Below, piece by piece: positions 1 to 5,889 of a DNA stretch of 10,407 nucleotides (position 1 is the stretch's first letter; each line of letters begins with the position of its first letter). The DNA lies in contig JAFSOW010000057.1 in NCBI GenBank assembly GCA_017443165.1, positions 1 through 10,407 of the forward strand. The letters are read 5' to 3'. The notes beneath the pieces were generated by a model, which searched no databases, was not told the origin of the DNA, and saw only the letters and a list, made by a program, of their open reading frames with translations. This stretch comes from Acidaminococcaceae bacterium (lineage in GTDB: Bacteria; Bacillota; Negativicutes; Acidaminococcales; Acidaminococcaceae). The position numbers and the translations under genes were made by a program.

Positions 1-235
1 GTTGGATGAAGCAACTTCTTCATTAGATACTGCGACGGAAAAGATTGTGCAGCAATCATTGGAAAACCTGTCTGAGAACCGGACGACCATCACCATCGCC
101 CACAGACTTTCTACAATAGTTAATGCTGACAGAATCTTTGTGCTCCAGGATGGTATCGTGGCAGAGGCCGGAACCCATGAACAGCTGATGCGCAAAAACG
201 GGATTTATAAAACGCTGTATGAACTAAGTGAATAA
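1..235 (+). CDS. ABC exporter ATP-binding domain, C-terminal end (partial)
   Basis: This is the last 78 codons of a gene that begins before the window; base 1 is the final base of a preceding codon. The fragment opens inside Walker B and the D-loop (LDEATSSLD). It continues to the H-loop switch histidine in TIAHRLSTI and ends with the usual DRIFVLQDG and EAGTHEQL segments. That pattern is typical of MsbA/LmrA-type (ABCB-like) exporters, where the nucleotide-binding domain sits at the C-terminus of a six-helix half-transporter. Such proteins power export of lipids, drugs or peptides at the inner membrane. The membrane domain is not in view, so the substrate cannot be named. The TAA stop is 29 bases from the convergent GH3 stop codon, and no hairpin terminator is visible between them. 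Confidence 0.93.
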   Translation, partial: LDEATSSLDTATEKIVQQSLENLSENRTTITIAHRLSTIVNADRIFVLQDGIVAEAGTHEQLMRKNGIYKTLYELSE

Positions 236-264
236 TAAAAAATATGCGTTATCACAAATGCCGT

Positions 265-1476
265 TTATGTCCGCTCTTTTTCAGCAGTCTCTTTATACAG
301 CTTTTCCCTTTGGGCAATAACCGTAAAATTCTTCAGTTTGCAATACACGATACGACGGACAGAGGCATCAATATCCGCCAGGGAAAGCTTTCCGCCTTTC
401 ACGGCCTGCAGCGTGCTGCGATAAATACGCTGCTGTACTTCCGGATCATGGCAGCTCAGCAGTATGTCCGACCCGGCCTGAATGGCAACGATACCGATTT
501 CTTCCGGCTTATATCCTTCGCTGACGGCGCCCATGTCCAGATCGTCGGTGATGACGATGCCCTGATAACCCAGCTGGCTCCGCAGCATTTGTTTCAGGAT
601 GACTGGCGAAAGGCTGGCAGGTTTTGCATCAAAGGCAGGATAGCGGATATGGCCGGCCATCACCATGAACTGGTGGTGGGGATACTGGTCGATGACGTGC
701 CGGAACGGCAGAAGGTCTTCCTGTAAAATTGTCTGCTGGGGCACATTCACTACCGATTTATCGGTATGGGGGTCGGTTTCACTGCGGCCCATGCCCGGGA
801 AATGTTTGATGGTAAACAGAACGCCGCTGTCCCGTAAGCCGCGGCAGGCCTGTTCCCCAAAAGATGTGACCTGCTGCGGTGTGGTCCCGTAGGTGCGGCC
901 GTGCATACGGCTGCTGATATCAAGAACCGGGGCAAAGTCAAGGTTGAAGCCCAGTTCCCGGATATCGTTCCCGGTTTTGTTCGCATGCGTGTACGCGTCT
1001 TCCGGTTTGCCCTTGCTGATTTCCGTTGCGGAAGGAGCCGTGTAGGCTTGTTGCTTCATCCGGGTCACCAGTCCCCCTTCCTGATCTACCGAAAGGAAAA
1101 GGGGGAGTCTGTAAGAGTTCAGCGTCAGGTCCTTTAGGGCAGCATTTAGTGTTTTGACCTGTTCCCGGCTTTCCATGTTCCGGTCAAACAGGATGACACC
1201 GCCCACATGCATGGAAGCAAGGTTGTTTTTTGTGCTTTCTGAGAGCGTTGTTCCATGGATGCCCACAAACATCATCTGGCCGATTTTTTCTTCCAGAGTC
1301 ATCTTGTTTGTGACAGAATCTGCCAACTGTCTGAGACCCTTTTCCGTGGCCCAGTTGTCCGCGGCAGGCCCTGCAGTCCGGTTCGTTCCCTTTTCAGCGG
1401 CGCTGCAGCCGAAAAACAGGGACATTATACATAATAAGGTAGCGCAAAGAGTAAGCTGCTTTTTCATAATATGCAT
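265..1476 (-). CDS. nagZ: Beta-N-acetylhexosaminidase lipoprotein, glycoside hydrolase family 3 (NagZ-like)
   Basis: The product, about 403 residues, should remove N-acetylglucosamine from muropeptides during peptidoglycan turnover. Motifs from this start: DQEGG near 131-135 (substrate pocket), KHFPGMG at 224-230, the DPH loop at 235-237 carrying the Asp-His acid/base dyad characteristic of NagZ, and TDDLDMGA at 310-317 containing the nucleophile Asp. The N-terminus has a basic start, a hydrophobic stretch and a lipobox-like LFFGC ending at Cys24, so the enzyme is probably exported and lipid-anchored, as for the Bacillus YbbD/NagZ type rather than the cytosolic Gram-negative type. Start choice: a GGAG lies 5 bases before the ATG at 1476. 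A further ATG at 1467 (MKKQLTL) is a reasonable alternative. The longer frame from 1506 would begin upstream of the predicted transcript start. The single-domain length agrees with NagZ and not with multidomain GH3 glucosidases. Confidence 0.9.
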   Translation of the reverse strand: MHIMKKQLTLCATLLCIMSLFFGCSAAEKGTNRTAGPAADNWATEKGLRQLADSVTNKMTLEEKIGQMMFVGIHGTTLSESTKNNLASMHVGGVILFDRNMESREQVKTLNAALKDLTLNSYRLPLFLSVDQEGGLVTRMKQQAYTAPSATEISKGKPEDAYTHANKTGNDIRELGFNLDFAPVLDISSRMHGRTYGTTPQQVTSFGEQACRGLRDSGVLFTIKHFPGMGRSETDPHTDKSVVNVPQQTILQEDLLPFRHVIDQYPHHQFMVMAGHIRYPAFDAKPASLSPVILKQMLRSQLGYQGIVITDDLDMGAVSEGYKPEEIGIVAIQAGSDILLSCHDPEVQQRIYRSTLQAVKGGKLSLADIDASVRRIVYCKLKNFTVIAQREKLYKETAEKERT

Positions 1477-1506
1477 CCATTCTCCGAATCTATTGTAGTA
1501 GTTCAT

Positions 1507-1515
1507 ATTATATCA
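1507..1515 (-). promoter_or_regulatory. Extended -10 promoter for the GH3 lipoprotein gene
   Basis: Read on the minus strand this is TGATATAAT, that is TG-N-TATAAT, an extended -10 element. A second TATAAT on the same strand lies 11 bases further upstream (1518-1523). Neither has a good -35 box. Initiation near 1500 would leave a leader of about 25-30 bases, which supports the 1476 or 1467 start over 1506. Confidence 0.45.
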
Positions 1516-1526
1516 TAATTATAGCG

Positions 1527-1556
1527 TTGCGCGGTACTTACCGAAAATGGTATGAT
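1527..1556 (+). promoter_or_regulatory. Sigma-70-type promoter for the three-helix membrane protein
   Basis: TTGCGC at 1527-1532 and TATGAT at 1551-1556 are separated by 18 bases. The element is back to back with the minus-strand promoter of the GH3 gene, so the two share one short divergent control region. It would give a leader of roughly 60 bases before the ATG at 1625. Confidence 0.5.
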
Positions 1557-1624
1557 ATAAAAAAGCTGTAATGCAGAACGGGGAATATTTTTCAGATTCA
1601 CTGTCAGTTGCGGAGGTATGGGCT

Positions 1625-1963
1625 ATGAAACTCAGGACTTATTATCTCCTGTCGTGGTTAAGCGGACTACTGACGCTGTTTTTTTCCGTTGGAGGAGCTC
1701 TGGCGTTTGTAACTTATCTCAGCAGCCCTTCCACCGTAGACGGCATTGTCCGTAAAGGGCATATGAGTATCATGGAATTTATTCTGCCGCTGTGTTTAAT
1801 CGGTCTGGTTTGTTTTATCCTGTATCTCTGCGTTTCCCTGTTTTGTGTTTTCCGCAGGCTGAAGACACAGGAACACAGGTTTCTGCATTTTCTGTTGAAT
1901 CTTGTTTTATATCTGGTTACTGCGGCGGGTACGGTTCCGTTACTGATACTTCTGCTTAGTTAG
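1625..1963 (+). CDS. Orphan three-helix membrane protein of unknown function
   Basis: The product is a 112-residue, strongly hydrophobic protein whose family I do not recognise. Three likely transmembrane segments are visible, around residues 6-31, 50-76 and 87-111. A short polar loop with SSPSTVDG lies after the first, and a basic FRRLKTQEHR loop separates the second and third, which places that loop in the cytoplasm by the positive-inside rule. The start at 1625 is chosen because a GGAGG at 1612-1616 sits 8 bases upstream; the frame is also open from an ATG at 1571, but that has no ribosome binding site. No charged catalytic motif or metal ligand set is apparent. It has its own promoter and is followed immediately by another promoter, so it appears to be monocistronic. 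It is probably a real gene because of the good Shine-Dalgarno and coherent membrane topology. Confidence 0.7.
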   Translation: MKLRTYYLLSWLSGLLTLFFSVGGALAFVTYLSSPSTVDGIVRKGHMSIMEFILPLCLIGLVCFILYLCVSLFCVFRRLKTQEHRFLHFLLNLVLYLVTAAGTVPLLILLLS

Positions 1964-1967
1964 GAAA

Positions 1968-1996
1968 TTGACTTTTGCACGGATTTTTACTATAAT
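1968..1996 (+). promoter_or_regulatory. Near-consensus sigma-70 promoter upstream of the 35-residue peptide gene
   Basis: TTGACT at 1968-1973 and TATAAT at 1991-1996 are separated by exactly 17 bases, giving 11 of 12 consensus matches. It is the best promoter in the window. Transcription should start near 2003, giving a leader of about 100 bases before the ATG at 2106. A 6-bp inverted repeat (GTAACT at 2037-2042, AGTTAC at 2068-2073) lies in that leader, but it is too weak to call a riboswitch. Confidence 0.75.
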
Positions 1997-2105
1997 TTAT
2001 AAAGTATGATAAACATCATAGGAAACTGACCCAGTGGTAACTTTCTTAAGTTTTTTCTGTACAGCAGAGTTACAGGCTTTGGCAATGCCAGGAAGGATGG
2101 GCATT

Positions 2106-2213
2106 ATGGGTGAGAAGTTTAAGACCTTTATTTCCTGCACAAAAGAAGATAATTTGAAGCTGCTGGCATTTGTAATTGTTTTGCTTGCCATCATTGCGTT
2201 TTTTGGCTGGTAA
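2106..2213 (+). CDS. 35-residue single-helix membrane peptide
   Basis: The ATG at 2106 opens a 35-codon frame ending in TAA at 2211. The N-terminal half is polar and charged (MGEKFKTFISCTKEDNLK). The C-terminal half is one continuous hydrophobic helix running from about residue 19 to the end and finishing FFGW. GGAAGG at 2091-2096 gives a Shine-Dalgarno 9 bases upstream. In-frame ATGs at 2097 and 2085 are alternative starts but fit the ribosome binding site less well. The consensus promoter 110 bases upstream has no other gene before the next promoter, which is the main reason to treat this as a real gene. A small inner-membrane regulator, an assembly partner or a type I toxin-like peptide are all possible. 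The order (polar then hydrophobic) is the reverse of many type I toxins, and no antisense RNA promoter is evident. The function is unknown. Confidence 0.6.
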   Translation: MGEKFKTFISCTKEDNLKLLAFVIVLLAIIAFFGW

Positions 2214-2272
2214 TGCCAATGTGTCTTTTTTGTTAAATATGGGTTTTTACTGTACTATATATTGTGATTTTA

Positions 2273-2281
2273 TGTTATAAT
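2273..2281 (+). promoter_or_regulatory. Extended -10 promoter for the first YkuD-domain gene
   Basis: TG at 2273-2274 is followed by one base and a perfect TATAAT at 2276-2281. No convincing -35 is seen at 16-18 bases, as is usual for extended -10 promoters. Initiation near 2288 implies a leader of about 140 bases before the ATG at 2428. The flanking sequence is very A+T-rich compared with the genes. Confidence 0.55.
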
Positions 2282-2345
2282 GAATCAACAATGGTAATTT
2301 GCTCTGTGTAAGTTATGTTTTTATTATGTGATTTTTGAATTTGGT

Positions 2346-2392
2346 CAAAGCGTTTATTACCCGTGGAAGGTATTCAGGTAAACCGGCTTTTG
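2346..2392 (+). promoter_or_regulatory. Possible structured 5' leader hairpin before the first YkuD-domain gene
   Basis: AAAGC (2347-2351) pairs with GCTTT (2386-2390), and GTTTA (2352-2356) pairs with TAAAC (2379-2383). The two helices stack across a 2-base bulge, and C2346-G2392 closes the base. The apical part is purine-rich (GTGGAAGG). There is no T-tract, so this is not a terminator. It could be a cis-regulatory RNA, but it matches no riboswitch class that I know. Confidence 0.3.
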
Positions 2393-2427
2393 AAAGACAT
2401 AAATTTTGACTGCAAAGGTGTGATTTG

Positions 2428-3132
2428 ATGAAAAAATCAAAGCCTAATATTTTTGTATATATGTTAGCCTATCTTGCGATCCTGATGCGCTGGATGCGCC
2501 GGAGCACGCTGGGCAAAGTAGTAACCGCAGGTCTTTTGATCGTGCTTGTCAGCGGTACGTATAACCACCTGAGCGCAGCTCCTTTTTTTGCGGATAACGC
2601 CCAGCCCAAACTGACGGAAACGGAAAAGGTTGAGCAAAAAGGAAAAGAAGAGATTGCGAAGAAGGCGGAAGTTCAGAAGAAAGAAGTAGAAGAGGCCAAG
2701 GTTGCTTCACAGCCTGTAACGAGCCATACCTATAGCCTGGTTATAACGAAAAGCGCGTACCGGCTATCCCTGTTGGACAACGGGACTCCGATCAAGGAAT
2801 ATAACTGTGCGGTAGGCCGTAACCCGGGTCAGAAAACAAAGACCGGTGACGCAAGGACGCCGGTTGGCACCTTCAAGGTTGAGTCCATCAATCCTTCTTC
2901 CGACTGGGTTTCCGATGAAGATGGAAAAGGCGCCTACGGGCCCTGGTTCATCACCCTGGATACCAGGGAACTAAGCAAGGGCGAATGGAACGGTATCGGT
3001 ATTTCCGGAACAAATAAACCGGAAGGTCTGGGAAGAGCCTCTTCGGCAGGCAGTGTACGGGTACGGAACAGCGATATCGAAGAGATTAAAAAATTTGTGA
3101 AGGTCGGCACAGTCGTCACGATCAAAGAGTGA
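2428..3132 (+). CDS. Catalytically degenerate YkuD (L,D-transpeptidase-like) protein, membrane-anchored
   Basis: This 234-residue protein has two N-terminal hydrophobic stretches (about 8-22 and 31-45), the second resembling a signal or anchor segment. A Lys/Glu-rich linker (about 60-95) precedes a YkuD domain from about residue 100 to the end. The domain is clearly related to the next gene's (RNPGQKTKTGDARTPVGTF, GAYGPWFITLD), but the catalytic signature is lost. The histidine of IHGT is Ser193 (ISGT), and the cysteine of SxGCIR is Ser209 (SAGSVR). The spacing between the two positions (16 residues) and the following Arg211 are unchanged, so the fold appears intact while transpeptidation should be impossible. 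It may bind peptidoglycan, or scaffold or regulate the active paralogue; that is inference. AAGGTG at 2415-2420 lies 7 bases before the ATG at 2428; a TTG directly before it is an alternative start. An intrinsic terminator follows. Confidence 0.88.
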   Translation: MKKSKPNIFVYMLAYLAILMRWMRRSTLGKVVTAGLLIVLVSGTYNHLSAAPFFADNAQPKLTETEKVEQKGKEEIAKKAEVQKKEVEEAKVASQPVTSHTYSLVITKSAYRLSLLDNGTPIKEYNCAVGRNPGQKTKTGDARTPVGTFKVESINPSSDWVSDEDGKGAYGPWFITLDTRELSKGEWNGIGISGTNKPEGLGRASSAGSVRVRNSDIEEIKKFVKVGTVVTIKE

Positions 3133-3141
3133 TAAGCAGTC

Positions 3142-3189
3142 AAAGAGTTATTCCTCAAAGAAGCGCTTGCGGAATAGCTCTTTCTTTTT
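3142..3189 (+). terminator. Intrinsic terminator between the two YkuD paralogues
   Basis: A 13-base arm at 3142-3154 pairs with 3171-3183 with a single T-G wobble (3148/3177) and no mismatch. The 16-base loop contains a short inner stem. The right arm runs into TTTCTTTTT (3181-3189). It starts 9 bases after the stop of the first YkuD gene. It would separate that gene from its paralogue, or limit read-through into it. Confidence 0.82.
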
Positions 3190-3255
3190 ATAAAAAACCG
3201 TATTGTATTTAGGGGATCTGCGGGAATTGACCGTGATCCGGAAAGCGAGCTTGCC

Positions 3256-3984
3256 ATGAAAACGAATCGTAAACTGACAAATATTACAGCTGTACTGATG
3301 GCTGTATTGGTGCTGTTTTGTGCTATGACCATAACGGGCTGTGCCGGAGAAGATAACCCGAAAGAAAAGTCTAAGATTACAGAAACGAAGAAGACGCCGG
3401 AGCAGATAGCCGCAGAAAAGAAAGCGAAAGCAGAAGCCGAACAAAAAGCCAGGGAAGAAGCAGAGAAGAAAGCGAAAGAAGCGGAAGAGAAGGCTAAAAA
3501 AGCGGCGGAAGAAAAAGCGAAACAGGAACAGGCGCTGATCAAACAGAATGCGGACCAGAAAAAATACCATATTTTTATTAAAAAGAGCGCATTCACCCTG
3601 TACCTGCTGGATGACAAGAACAATGTGATTAAAGCGTACGACTGCACCCTAGGTAAGAACCCGGGGCAGAAACAGAAGCGGGGCGACATGAAGACCCCGA
3701 CCGGAACGTTTTTGGTAGATGAAATCTGCGATGCCCGCAGTTGGACACACGACTTCGGTGATGGCAAGGGTGAGATAAAAGGGGCTTACGGTCCCTGGTT
3801 TATCAGTCTGGACACAGATGCAATGAGTAAAGGCGCCTGGGGCGGCATCGGCATCCATGGTACCCACAAACCTGATGTGATGCGGGTCCGTGATTCGGAA
3901 GGATGCATCCGTTTGCAGAACCGGAATGTTGAGGAACTGAAGCAGTATGTGCGGGTGGGCACGAAAGTTGTAATTGAAGAATAA
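3256..3984 (+). CDS. L,D-transpeptidase lipoprotein, YkuD domain
   Basis: This 242-residue protein should form 3-3 (L,D) crosslinks in peptidoglycan or attach proteins to it, acting outside the cytoplasmic membrane. A signal peptide (hydrophobic 9-27) ends at a lipobox-like TITGC with Cys29, so lipid anchoring is likely. Residues about 44-95 form a Lys/Ala/Glu-rich coiled coil resembling a TolA-type spacer. The YkuD domain runs from about 103 to the end. The catalytic signature is intact: His201 in IHGT, Ser214, Gly216, nucleophile Cys217 and Arg219 (SEGCIRL). The domain is similar along its whole length to the preceding gene product, so the two arose by tandem duplication. The ATG at 3256 has only a weak ribosome binding site (GGAAAG, 11 bases upstream). 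I see no clear promoter between the upstream terminator and the start, so expression may depend on read-through. The MFS gene starts 27 bases downstream. Confidence 0.92.
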   Translation: MKTNRKLTNITAVLMAVLVLFCAMTITGCAGEDNPKEKSKITETKKTPEQIAAEKKAKAEAEQKAREEAEKKAKEAEEKAKKAAEEKAKQEQALIKQNADQKKYHIFIKKSAFTLYLLDDKNNVIKAYDCTLGKNPGQKQKRGDMKTPTGTFLVDEICDARSWTHDFGDGKGEIKGAYGPWFISLDTDAMSKGAWGGIGIHGTHKPDVMRVRDSEGCIRLQNRNVEELKQYVRVGTKVVIEE

Positions 3985-4011
3985 ATTCTTCAGGCGGGGG
4001 ATTGAAGCAAT

Positions 4012-5175
4012 TTGAAAAAGATAAATCCGGCAGTGTACCTGTTTTCACTGGGACATTTTGCCGTAGACTGGAGTCAGGGAGCGATACCCGCTCTGTTGCC
4101 GTATTTTATACAGCATTATGATCTGTCGTATCAGGCGGCAGGCGCCCTGGTTTTTGCCAATGTAATGATTGCTTCCGTCCTGCAACCGATATTCGGTTAT
4201 TATTCCGACCGGATTTCCCGGCCCTGGTTTATCCCGCTGGGTCCTTTGTTCAGCGGAATCGCCATATCGTTGATGGGTTTTTGCACTTCCTACTGGGCTA
4301 TTTTTGCGGCGGCGACGCTGTGCGGAATCGGCAGTGCGATTTTTCATCCGGAAGCCGCGCTGATGGTCAACCGTATTGCCGCGAAAGCAAAAGGACAGGC
4401 GTTAGGGACTTTTGCCGTAGGGGGTAACGCCGGGTTTGCGGTGGGCCCGGTAGCGGCAGGTTTTTGCGCGTATAAGCTGGGAATACACACGTTGTTGCTT
4501 TTCGTTGTGGTCAATGCAGTGTTGGCAGCGATGATTCTGGCAAAGATGCCTTCCGTCCTGCAACAGATTTCTTCTCAAAAAGAAGAAGAGAAAGAAAAAC
4601 AGGCCGTAAAACCGAAAAAGAATAACTGGCCTGCGTTTGCCAAACTTTCGGTTACAATTCTGGCCCGTTCCATCGGATTTACGATGAGCAATACGTTCAT
4701 TCCCATTTATTGGATGACCGTGCTGCACACCTCCGCGACACAGGGGACTACCGCATTATCGTTCCTGTTTACGTTGGGTGCCTGCATAACCTATACAGGC
4801 GGCCTGATTTCCGACAGGTTCGGTTATCTTAAGATTATCCGGGCGGCATTTTTGTGCATGGTTCCCACGTATTTTATTCTGACGCACACGACGAATGTCT
4901 GGCTTGCTACCGTATTATTGATTCCTGCGGCCGTTTCCGTGTTTATGCCATACAGCCCGATTGTTGTATTAGGGCAGTCCTATCTGGCAAAAAATGCCGG
5001 TTTCGCTTCCGGCGTAACACTGGGGCTGTCAACTACCTTAGGCGGAATCTTTGCGCCGCTGGTAGGGCGCGCGGCGGATATCTGGGGACTGGTAACGGCA
5101 CTGCAGATTTTCTGGATTGCCGGAATTGCCGGTCTGATTGCAGCATTTATGCTTCCGGAACCGGAAAAGGAATAA
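4012..5175 (+). CDS. fsr: MFS exporter of the fosmidomycin-resistance (Fsr) type
   Basis: This 387-residue, twelve-helix major facilitator resembles E. coli Fsr in its first half. It has an HFAVDWSQGAIPALLP opening, a motif-A variant at about 61-70 (FGYYSDRISR), the GIGSAIFHPE segment ending near 114, and VGGNAGFAVGP at 136-146. A second motif-A copy (GGLISDRFG) lies near 263-271. A highly charged loop at about 187-205 is the usual cytoplasmic link between the two six-helix halves. Fsr-family proteins are proton-driven exporters; fosmidomycin export is documented for E. coli Fsr, but the natural substrate here is unknown. The start is TTG at 4012: an in-frame stop lies three codons upstream, a G-rich Shine-Dalgarno (GGCGGGGGA, 3993-4001) precedes it, and MKKINPAVYLF matches the family's N-terminus. 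Spacing of 27 bases before and 34 bases after suggests it lies in one operon with the transpeptidase and thioredoxin genes. Confidence 0.88.
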   Translation: MKKINPAVYLFSLGHFAVDWSQGAIPALLPYFIQHYDLSYQAAGALVFANVMIASVLQPIFGYYSDRISRPWFIPLGPLFSGIAISLMGFCTSYWAIFAAATLCGIGSAIFHPEAALMVNRIAAKAKGQALGTFAVGGNAGFAVGPVAAGFCAYKLGIHTLLLFVVVNAVLAAMILAKMPSVLQQISSQKEEEKEKQAVKPKKNNWPAFAKLSVTILARSIGFTMSNTFIPIYWMTVLHTSATQGTTALSFLFTLGACITYTGGLISDRFGYLKIIRAAFLCMVPTYFILTHTTNVWLATVLLIPAAVSVFMPYSPIVVLGQSYLAKNAGFASGVTLGLSTTLGGIFAPLVGRAADIWGLVTALQIFWIAGIAGLIAAFMLPEPEKE

Positions 5176-5209
5176 GAAAGCAGGAAATAAAAAGAAAGAG
5201 GATTTCGTA

Positions 5210-5533
5210 ATGGACCAGGTTAAAGAAAACGTTGTGGTTGTAACGCCGGATAATTTTCAGGCGGAAGTGCTGGAGTGTGAAAAACCGGTTCTGGTAACCT
5301 TTTATGCGAATTGGGACCAGCCTTGCCGTATGCAGCAGCCGGCGCTGGATTCCATCGCGGACAGGCATCCTGAAATTAAGGTGTGCAAACTGGATGTTGA
5401 AGAGCATGCTGCTTTTGCGCAGCAGTTTGGTATTATGATGATTCCCACGACGATCGCTTTTAAAAATGGGAAAAGGGTTAAACGGGCCAGCGGCCTGCGC
5501 CTGGAGCATGTTTTACTGAGCATGGTAGAGTAA
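5210..5533 (+). CDS. Thioredoxin-like protein lacking the nucleophilic cysteine
   Basis: This 107-residue protein has the whole thioredoxin fold pattern: a KPVLVTFYANW strand and turn, KVCKLDVEE, and a cis-proline in MIPT (Pro79). It is plainly homologous to the next gene. The redox motif, however, reads W-D-Q-P-C instead of W-C-G-P-C. The attacking N-terminal Cys is Asp36 and only the resolving Cys39 remains, together with Cys59. By the known mechanism it cannot act as a dithiol disulfide reductase. It could be a chaperone-like or regulatory partner of the neighbouring thioredoxin and reductase, or a monothiol protein; this is inference. The start at 5210 is set by GAAAGAGG ending 8 bases upstream; the frame is open further upstream (from 5138), but that part overlaps the MFS gene and is not thioredoxin-like. 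A gap of 38 bases follows before the canonical thioredoxin. Confidence 0.9.
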   Translation: MDQVKENVVVVTPDNFQAEVLECEKPVLVTFYANWDQPCRMQQPALDSIADRHPEIKVCKLDVEEHAAFAQQFGIMMIPTTIAFKNGKRVKRASGLRLEHVLLSMVE

Positions 5534-5571
5534 ACGAAAAGGACTTAGTGTAAAGAAAAGAGGGAACGAAA

Positions 5572-5880
5572 ATGGCAGTAACCGTAGTTAACAAAGAAAA
5601 TTTTAAAAATGAAGTATTAAAAGCGGATAAACCGGTGCTTGTTGACTTTTGGGCAACATGGTGCGGTCCCTGCCGCATGATGGCTCCCGTAGTGGAAGCG
5701 ATTGCGGAAGAACATCCGGAGTTAAAAGTATGCAAAGTGGATATTGACGAGAATCCGGAACTGGCGCAGCTTTTCAACGTTATGAGCATTCCAACGCTGG
5801 CGGCTTTTAAAGACGGTCAGCTGACGGGAACCGCGATTGGCTACCAACCGAAGGAAAGTGTACTGAAACTGTTTGCGTGA
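5572..5880 (+). CDS. trxA: Thioredoxin
   Basis: This is a canonical 102-residue cytosolic thioredoxin. It carries the buried Asp in VDFWATW, the active site WCGPC with Cys31 and Cys34, the cis-proline in SIPT (Pro74), and a C-terminal GYQPKES helix start. It passes electrons from thioredoxin reductase to target disulfides. An AGAGGGAA ribosome binding site lies about 6 bases before the ATG. The reductase gene starts within 10 bases of the stop, so the two are surely co-translated. An additional Cys in KVCKVD is shared with the degenerate paralogue upstream, which supports a tandem duplication. Confidence 0.97.
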   Translation: MAVTVVNKENFKNEVLKADKPVLVDFWATWCGPCRMMAPVVEAIAEEHPELKVCKVDIDENPELAQLFNVMSIPTLAAFKDGQLTGTAIGYQPKESVLKLFA

Positions 5881-5889
5881 GGAAACATG

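Noticed and set aside
244..726. Plus-strand open frame of 160 codons
   Set aside because: It lies wholly antisense to the GH3 gene, which carries all the NagZ active-site motifs. The frame has no recognisable domain and no good ribosome binding site.
2203..2231. Terminator after the 35-residue peptide gene (TTGGC/GCCAA followed by a T-run)
   Set aside because: The stem is only 5 bp, overlaps the stop codon, and is separated from the T-run by five bases; too weak to call.
2494..2530. Twin-arginine (Tat) signal in the first YkuD protein (MRRSTLGK before a hydrophobic stretch)
   Set aside because: The residue before the Arg pair is Met, the FLK part is missing, and an earlier hydrophobic segment precedes it. 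A membrane anchor or Sec signal fits better.
2934..3767. Long minus-strand frame of 277 codons, rich in Phe, Ser and Ala
   Set aside because: Its composition is the antisense reflection of the Lys/Ala/Glu-rich coiled coil of the transpeptidase, and it runs across both YkuD genes and the terminator. No independent evidence of coding.
5138..5209. Longer start for the degenerate thioredoxin
   Set aside because: The additional 24 codons overlap the MFS gene in another frame, are Lys/Arg-rich, and do not resemble thioredoxin. The ATG at 5210 has a good Shine-Dalgarno.
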